DNA from: Helicobacter magdeburgensis
GTDB lineage: Bacteria > Campylobacterota > Campylobacteria > Campylobacterales > Helicobacteraceae
Assembly (NCBI RefSeq): GCF_000765825.2
Contig: NZ_JRPE02000001.1
Location: 1 to 64,000 of the forward strand
Length of the DNA: 64,000 bases
Reading direction: 5' to 3'
Part shown: positions 59,634-64,000 of the stretch, in pieces
How positions within the stretch are numbered: position 1 is the first letter of the stretch
Layout: every line of letters begins with the position of its first letter
The notes under the pieces: generated by a model
What the model was told of the DNA's origin: nothing
Database searches by the model: none
Seen by the model: only the letters and a program-made list of their open reading frames with translations
Translations under genes and position numbers: made by a program

Positions 59634-60292
59634 TGCAAGAAAACAAAACATCTCAAAACACAAACCAACAAGATTCACAAAATCAAAATCATTCAGCCAA
59701 AGATGGCAATGATTTTGTTAGAATATTAATTGAACTTTCACAACAAAGACAGGAGAAAAGCAATGAATATGCAAATGCAAACACAACAGCCACACAAGAA
59801 CGCACACATTCCAATACCCACAGAGGAGGGATTGGAAATGCTAGTCAAACTGATTTACCAAAACCGCCACAACCCCGAACAATTAGCATTCCTAGAATCA
59901 GAGATACCTCCACATATAATGGAAGCGGCAGCAGAATACTCGGAGCGGAAAGCAGAAGAGGAGGAGCGATTAACGAACGAAGCGAAACAATTAACGAACG
60001 AAGTCAAGAACTTGCGAATACAAGTGCAGAACTTCAGGCAATCACTCAAGAAGTAGCAGGATTCACACTCGCTGAAGCTAATCAGTTTTTGGAGCTACAA
60101 GATAAGCTCCAACACTATAAAAAAATCCACACAAACCTTGATAAACAAAAAGCCCTGCAAACTTACATAGATAATCAAAATATACTATCCCCTTTGGCTA
60201 ACTCTTCACAGCAGCAAAAGCAAGAGGATAGTCAAATCAAAGACAATTCACAACACAATAAAAAATCTCAAAGCATAAAACATCGTAGGTAA
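59633..60292 (+). CDS. Outer gene of overlapping gene pair, ICE locus 2
   Basis: 219 aa. Same plan as the 46073 protein: Asn/Gln-rich start with HSAKDGNDFVRILIEL, TTATQERTH, an Arg/Ser/Gly-rich middle that overlaps the nested gene, then FTLAEANQFLELQDKLQHYK. The two outer proteins are paralogues that keep their ends but drift in the middle, as expected when the middle is constrained by another frame. Confidence 0.7.
   Translation: MQENKTSQNTNQQDSQNQNHSAKDGNDFVRILIELSQQRQEKSNEYANANTTATQERTHSNTHRGGIGNASQTDLPKPPQPRTISIPRIRDTSTYNGSGSRILGAESRRGGAINERSETINERSQELANTSAELQAITQEVAGFTLAEANQFLELQDKLQHYKKIHTNLDKQKALQTYIDNQNILSPLANSSQQQKQEDSQIKDNSQHNKKSQSIKHRR
59763..60056 (+). CDS. Nested acidic coiled-coil protein, +1 frame, ICE locus 2
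   Basis: 97 aa, +1 frame inside the 59633 gene. AGGAG (59751-59755) is 7 nt before the ATG, as at locus 1. MNMQMQTQQPHKNAHIPIP, LESEIPPHIMEAAAEYSER, the acidic coil EEEERLTNEAKQLTNEVKNL and RQSLKK follow in the same order as locus 1. Many synonymous and conservative changes separate the two nested frames, which supports coding selection. Confidence 0.7.
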   Translation: MNMQMQTQQPHKNAHIPIPTEEGLEMLVKLIYQNRHNPEQLAFLESEIPPHIMEAAAEYSERKAEEEERLTNEAKQLTNEVKNLRIQVQNFRQSLKK

Positions 60293-60314
60293 CATAAACA
60301 CAAGGAGAAAAACA

Positions 60315-60866
60315 ATGCCTAAGAAACACATCACTCTTATCTTATCAATCCTAACAGCATTTGGTATTATTGCTAGTCAATTCAGTGGCTATAATCTCGC
60401 CTATCTAAGCGGAGAAAGTATAGAAGCAAAGGTGCTTAAAATCTATGATGGAGACACAGCCACACTCTCACATAATGGCAATACGCTTAAAGTAAGGCTT
60501 TATGGCATAGATGCCCCTGAACTTAAACAAAAATTTGGCGTAGAATCTAGAAATAATCTCAAAAAACTCTGCCCCATACAATCCAACATACAGCTTCAAA
60601 TAAAAGACAAAGATAAATATGGGAGAATTGTAGGCATATTAAAATGTAATAATCAAGATGCTAATGCTATGCAAGTAGCTCAAGGCTATGCGTGGGCATA
60701 TAAGGAATATTCTTTAGCTTATATCCACTTAGAATTGAAAGCAAAGCTAGAATCTAAAGGCTTATGGAGTGAAGAAAACCCCATAAAACCAAGTCTATAT
60801 AGGAAGCAAACATCTCAATACAAACAATGGGCAACAGCTCATATTCCACCTGAAGATTTAGAATAA
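60315..60866 (+). CDS. Thermonuclease-like secreted nuclease
   Basis: 183 aa Staphylococcal nuclease-type protein with an N-terminal signal or anchor (ITLILSILTAFGIIASQF). Catalytic pattern: VLKIYDGDTATL, VRLYGIDAPEL (Arg and Asp/Glu), and DKYGRIVGIL (second Arg). Calcium-dependent cutting of DNA/RNA in the periplasm or outside. Similar nucleases sit on other conjugative elements, possibly for entry or defence. Confidence 0.85.
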   Translation: MPKKHITLILSILTAFGIIASQFSGYNLAYLSGESIEAKVLKIYDGDTATLSHNGNTLKVRLYGIDAPELKQKFGVESRNNLKKLCPIQSNIQLQIKDKDKYGRIVGILKCNNQDANAMQVAQGYAWAYKEYSLAYIHLELKAKLESKGLWSEENPIKPSLYRKQTSQYKQWATAHIPPEDLE

Positions 60867-60868
60867 GT

Positions 60869-60955
60869 TTTTAATTTAAGGGAATTAATGCTTGTGAATG
60901 GCGTATTTTAGGGGTTTTTGTGCTTTGCTTTGTATTATAATGCCTCTTGTCTTTA
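60869..60955 (+). promoter_or_regulatory. Promoter module A, copy 3 (shorter)
   Basis: AATTTAAGGGAATTAATGC, GCGTATTTTAGGGGTTT, GCTTTGCTTTGTATTATAAT. Diverges after the -10, unlike copies 1 and 2. It precedes the second small paralogue gene. Confidence 0.6.
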
Positions 60956-60987
60956 AAAGACAGATTCACAAAAAAAAGGAGTAACAG

Positions 60988-61197
60988 ATGGAAGTTAATC
61001 AACAAGATTTAGAAAAATGTGTGTCATTCTTATTGCAACGCAATATTATGGCTTATCATCATCAAGGTAATGTGTTTGTGGATATAGAAAGTGATTGCGA
61101 TGGTATTAGTGTGCAAATCACAAATGATAATATCTTACACTTTGCGGAATTGTATGATGAATCACAAAAACACAAAACTTCAATTCTTGCAATCTAA
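60988..61197 (+). CDS. Small paralogous protein, copy 2
   Basis: 69 aa, paralogue of the 57518 protein (QDLEKCVSFLLQ, IMAYHHQGNVFVDIE, DNILHFAELYDE) with a longer C-terminus. AAAGGAG site; single-gene unit under module A copy 3. Confidence 0.6.
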   Translation: MEVNQQDLEKCVSFLLQRNIMAYHHQGNVFVDIESDCDGISVQITNDNILHFAELYDESQKHKTSILAI

Positions 61198-61201
61198 TTT
61201 A

Positions 61202-61234
61202 TACACATCTTTTTTACACAAAAAAAGATGTGTA
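61202..61234. terminator. Perfect hairpin after the small paralogue gene
   Basis: TACACATCTTTTTT (61202-61215) pairs perfectly with 61221-61234, a 14-bp stem with a 5-nt loop. The left arm matches the start of promoter module B. No T-run follows, so it may be a bidirectional terminator or a protein site. Confidence 0.45.
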
Positions 61235-61256
61235 ACAATAAAATCGGCAAAATAGC

Positions 61257-61304
61257 TATAATCCCAGCGGGATAGTAGTCCAAAAACAAATCCCCCCTAC
61301 TATC
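61257..61304 (+). promoter_or_regulatory. Promoter and hairpin leader of the VirB5-like gene
   Basis: TATAAT at 61257-61262. The predicted transcript would start near GATAGTAG (61271-61278), which pairs with CTACTATC (61297-61304). A stem at the 5' end could stabilise the message or gate translation. Confidence 0.45.
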
Positions 61305-61331
61305 TCACAAATCAAATAAGGAGCAATAGCT

Positions 61332-62531
61332 ATGGTGCGTTTATTGATGATTTGCATATTAAGCATTTTTCCTATGAGGGCTTATTGTTTAGGTGCTTCA
61401 ATCGTGGAATCCCCCTCGCTTTTAGCCCAGCTTGTGGCTCAATATCAAAAATATGTAGAAATGATAGAAAAAGCTCAGGCTCAAGTGGATAAGCTTAATG
61501 CAATAAATGATGTAATGAACAAAGCAAATTCTCTTATGGAAAAAGATGGTTTGAAAATTGCCAATCCTATGGAAGTTATAGAAAATCTTAATAGCACAAT
61601 AGAATCTATTAAATACAATGCAGAGCGGTTAAAAAGAACGGCTCAAGATTGGGATATAAGTCAAAACATTAGAAGAAGAAATTTACAAGAAAAATGTCCC
61701 TTTTTAGATTTAGAAAGCATAGATCCTGAAAGCACAAAAATAGAACTCACAAAGGTAGGAGAAGAAACACCATTACAAGCCGATATAAATGCAATGCTTA
61801 CAGAATTTACAGATATTACAGCACACGATATATCCTCAATTAACAACAGCATTAAAGGTTTGCCTTTAGCAATGCTTATGTGTGAGAGATTAAAAAATTA
61901 TGAAAATGCTATTAAAACCGCAGAGATAGATAATAAAATGAAAGAATCTCTTTTAAATGGAGATTTTGAAGAGTATAAGAGACAAGAGCAAGAAAAAATT
62001 AAGCAAATCGTAGCTCAAGATAAGAAAGAGCAAGAAGAAATGGAAAAAAAACTTGCCCCACTTAAAATAAGAATGGAGCAAATGAAATATTCTCTAGGAG
62101 TAACAGATCCAAGCCTAGCTTCAAAACATAATGTGGAATATTGTAGAAAAACAAAAAGCGGCGGTTGTGATCCTATCTTACTAAGCCTTGATTATGTAAA
62201 GAATAAAGAAAAAGAGATGTTAGAAAAAGCCAAAAAGAACTCTAATGGCGATAAATCCCAATCTCAAGCTGATAGAGAATTTATTATGATTGATTATTTG
62301 CGTGAAATTGCCACTCACATATCCTTTCTTAATGAAACAATGGCAATGACAGCAAATATTGTAGCAGAGAGAGAAGAAAAAATGGCAATGCAAGGTAAGA
62401 ATAAGCTTGATGATGAAAGATACAAGGATAAAACACAAATTTTGCAAGAGCAAATCAATCAAAATGCAAATGCGGTGCTATTAAGTGAAAAACAACCAAA
62501 ACTTGATGAATTTGGCTTCCCCTCATTCTAA
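61332..62531 (+). CDS. VirB5/TrbJ-like secreted protein
   Basis: 399 aa. Signal peptide (MICILSIFPMRAYC), then LLAQLVAQYQKYVEMIEKAQ and long helices, with CRKTKSGGCDP a Cys pair. The helical organisation with a conserved QY..Y..M..KA pattern matches TrbJ/VirB5. It is the intact relative of the frameshifted plasmid protein (2502-3493), with a matching C-terminal end. VirB5 is absent from the main virB cluster, so this gene probably supplies it from a distance. Confidence 0.65.
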   Translation: MVRLLMICILSIFPMRAYCLGASIVESPSLLAQLVAQYQKYVEMIEKAQAQVDKLNAINDVMNKANSLMEKDGLKIANPMEVIENLNSTIESIKYNAERLKRTAQDWDISQNIRRRNLQEKCPFLDLESIDPESTKIELTKVGEETPLQADINAMLTEFTDITAHDISSINNSIKGLPLAMLMCERLKNYENAIKTAEIDNKMKESLLNGDFEEYKRQEQEKIKQIVAQDKKEQEEMEKKLAPLKIRMEQMKYSLGVTDPSLASKHNVEYCRKTKSGGCDPILLSLDYVKNKEKEMLEKAKKNSNGDKSQSQADREFIMIDYLREIATHISFLNETMAMTANIVAEREEKMAMQGKNKLDDERYKDKTQILQEQINQNANAVLLSEKQPKLDEFGFPSF

Positions 62532-62545
62532 TAAGAGAAACTATA

Positions 62546-63079
62546 ATGAGTTGTTACCTAGGATTAAGCAAAAGAAATGATGAATACTACACTCCTGCAT
62601 ATGCAGTTAAGGCATTATTGCCTTATATCAAAGAAAAAAGCACAATATGGTGTCCTTTTGATAAGCAATGGAGTGAATTTGTAAGAATCTTAAAAGAAAA
62701 TAATCATAAAGTCATATTCTCTCATATAGATGAGGGAAAAGACTTTTTTCATTATGAACCACAAGAATCTTATGACTACATCATTTCAAACCCTCCATTT
62801 TCTAAGAAAAGAGAGATTTTACAAAGACTAAATACACTCAATAAACCCTACGCTATGCTTTTACCGATTAATTTACTTAATGATAATTACAGCAATGTGC
62901 TAGATTCTAGTCTTGAACTTATCATTTTTGATAGAAGAATAGAATTTAAAGGCAGAAATATCAATGGCAATCACATAAGCTTTAAAACAATCTATTTTTG
63001 TAAAAACTTCCTTAATCTCCCTCACTCTATTGTCTTTGCTCCGCTTAATAGAAATAAAGAAGATGAGAATCTTAGCTAA
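62546..63079 (+). CDS. Phage-type adenine methyltransferase-like protein
   Basis: 177 aa. DEYYTPAYAVKALLPYIKEK, YDYIISNPPFSKKREIL (NPPF catalytic motif) and PYAMLLPINLLNDNY match short phage/ICE adenine methylase-like proteins. The glycine-rich SAM loop is not obvious, so it may be divergent. It follows the VirB5-like gene by 14 bp. Confidence 0.65.
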   Translation: MSCYLGLSKRNDEYYTPAYAVKALLPYIKEKSTIWCPFDKQWSEFVRILKENNHKVIFSHIDEGKDFFHYEPQESYDYIISNPPFSKKREILQRLNTLNKPYAMLLPINLLNDNYSNVLDSSLELIIFDRRIEFKGRNINGNHISFKTIYFCKNFLNLPHSIVFAPLNRNKEDENLS

Positions 63080-63084
63080 GGCTT

Positions 63085-63132
63085 TATACACATCTTTTTC
63101 TCCCTTAAAATTATGCAGTTTCTTATGATTGT
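63085..63132 (+). promoter_or_regulatory. Promoter module B, copy 3
   Basis: TATACACATCTTTTTCTCCC, TTATGCAGTTTC, -10 TATGAT at 63124-63129. Drives the last two genes of the window. Confidence 0.65.
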
Positions 63133-63177
63133 AAAAATAGCTACACTTCATTATCCCAATTTTAAAAGGAGTTTCAA

Positions 63178-63321
63178 ATGAATGAAGTTGTAGAACTTAG
63201 CCAAACAGATGCGGCACAGCTCTATGCGTATGGCGTTACTCTTATCAGTGATGATGAGTTAAGAGACAAAAAAGATGCAGAGAATCAAGCCTTGCTTGAA
63301 GAACTCAATCTTGATAATTAA
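63178..63321 (+). CDS. 47-aa acidic protein
   Basis: Begins MNEVVELSQTDAAQLYAYGV with AAAGGAG upstream; acidic throughout, ending EELNLDN. First gene behind module B copy 3, 15 bp before the ArdC-like gene. Acidic small partners of antirestriction or DNA-mimic type are a possibility, but there is no direct evidence. Confidence 0.5.
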   Translation: MNEVVELSQTDAAQLYAYGVTLISDDELRDKKDAENQALLEELNLDN

Positions 63322-63336
63322 TTAAAGGAGAATAGT

Positions 63337-64000
63337 ATGAGTGCAGTATATGAACAACAAAGAGAAGCTATTGCTACAAATGCGGTAGCAACAATCGCTA
63401 AAAGTATTAAGGAGCAGTATGCACCTTTTTTCAAACATCATAGTGCGGATTCCTTTCAAAGGGCGTATAATCCAAGCACAGGTAATAGCTTTGAGGGATT
63501 AAATTCTTTAATGCTAGATATTAAACAAGCAGAAAAGAAATATCCAAGTAATGAGTGGGTAAGCTTAAGTGATGCCAAGTTTTTAGGTGCAAAACTTGAA
63601 GAGATTAATGCCATTAAAGAAAATTGGCAAGACAAGGCTGTGAAAATTCAGTATATTCAAAAGAACGAATATGTGAATGTGCTGAAAAAAGATGAACAAG
63701 GCAACCCTATTCCATTGCTTGATAAGGATAATAATCAAAGAATAGGCAAGAATGGAGAGCCTTTATATCAATTTGAGATGATTACTCAAAAAGATGCAAA
63801 AGGTAATGCGGTTATCAATCCAAAAACCAATGAACCCTACCTTAAAATCAAAACCGAACTTGTGCCGCTTAAAGAGCCAAAATTGCAAACTGAGCTTATG
63901 TATAACATTGCAGAGTTTCCAAGTCTAGCTCAAAAACTTAATCAAGTCAAAGAGGTATGGAATAAAATGGCTAATGGCGAACAGGTTAATGGCAATAATA
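63337..64000 (+). CDS. ArdC-like protein, truncated by the window end
   Basis: At least 221 codons without a stop. YNPSTGNSFEGLNSLMLD, then SNEWVSLSDAKFLGAKL, match the ssDNA-binding N-domain of ArdC antirestriction proteins. Later DEQGNPIPLLDKDNNQRIGK repeats the D-x-x-G-N style seen in VirB10. In Helicobacter ICEs such a domain can be the front of a very long methylase-helicase protein; the window cannot show this. Confidence 0.7.
   Translation, partial: MSAVYEQQREAIATNAVATIAKSIKEQYAPFFKHHSADSFQRAYNPSTGNSFEGLNSLMLDIKQAEKKYPSNEWVSLSDAKFLGAKLEEINAIKENWQDKAVKIQYIQKNEYVNVLKKDEQGNPIPLLDKDNNQRIGKNGEPLYQFEMITQKDAKGNAVINPKTNEPYLKIKTELVPLKEPKLQTELMYNIAEFPSLAQKLNQVKEVWNKMANGEQVNGNN

Larger units (their letters stand above)
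29198..64000 (+). mobile_element. Integrative conjugative element with VirB/VirD4 secretion system (partial)
   Basis: All genes from 29198 onward lie on the plus strand and include a nearly full type IV secretion set, coupling protein, topoisomerase, primase-like gene, methyltransferase-like genes, toxin-antitoxin and ArdC-like gene. The left edge is set only by the switch from chromosomal efflux genes; I found no attachment repeat or integrase. The element runs past the window. A relaxase is not seen. Confidence 0.85.

Overview
The window looks like chromosome of an enterohepatic-type Helicobacter (Campylobacterota). Support comes from the AT-rich base composition, a single XerH-type recombinase, a tmRNA whose tag (ANNTNYAPAYAKVA) closely resembles the Helicobacter tag, and Helicobacter-style core genes (ppa, accC, thiG, cmoA). 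The species cannot be fixed by eye.

Region 1 (1-14152) is a 7076-bp mobilizable plasmid present twice in direct tandem (1-7076 and 7077-14152). Each unit carries a Rep_3-type initiator, a toxin-antitoxin pair, a four-iteron origin, a VirB5/TrbJ-like gene broken by a frameshift, a MobA/MobL relaxase, a long inverted-repeat structure, and a gene with a second gene nested in its +1 frame. Unit boundaries and the junction with the chromosome (14153-14184) are Xer-type sites: arms resembling AGTTTGAAAA around the centre GTATAG. The right arm is plasmid-type at the first two boundaries and a different, presumably chromosomal, arm at the third. That is the pattern expected of Xer integration at a dif-like site, next to xerH.

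Region 2 (14153-29100) is ordinary chromosome: xerH, a PAP2 phosphatase, ssrA, a small zinc-ribbon gene, a TonB receptor with a His-rich loop behind palindromic operator candidates, ppa, accC, nnr, thiG, cmoA, and on the minus strand a tolC-macA-macB (split) tripartite efflux operon.

Region 3 (about 29198 to the window end, running off it) is an integrative conjugative element. It has a VirB/VirD4 type IV secretion cluster (virB2, B3, B4 with a frameshift, B6, B7-like, B8, B9, B10, B11, a MobC-like gene, virD4), followed by accessory genes: YopX-like, adenine methyltransferase-like genes, a phase-variable outer-membrane protein, a Panacea-type toxin-antitoxin pair in a repeat-flanked cassette, frameshifted topA, a TOPRIM primase-like gene, a thermonuclease, a VirB5/TrbJ-like gene, and an ArdC-like gene cut by the window end. 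Two conserved promoter modules (A and B), each present three times, appear to tie its accessory operons into two regulons. No ICE relaxase or integrase is visible, so these probably lie beyond the window.

The most unusual signal is shared by plasmid and ICE. In three loci a small acidic coiled-coil protein is encoded entirely inside a larger gene in the +1 frame. Each has a strong Shine-Dalgarno exactly 7 nt before its ATG, and the nested frames are conserved between loci. This looks like a family of overlapping gene pairs attached to conjugative elements; its function is unknown.
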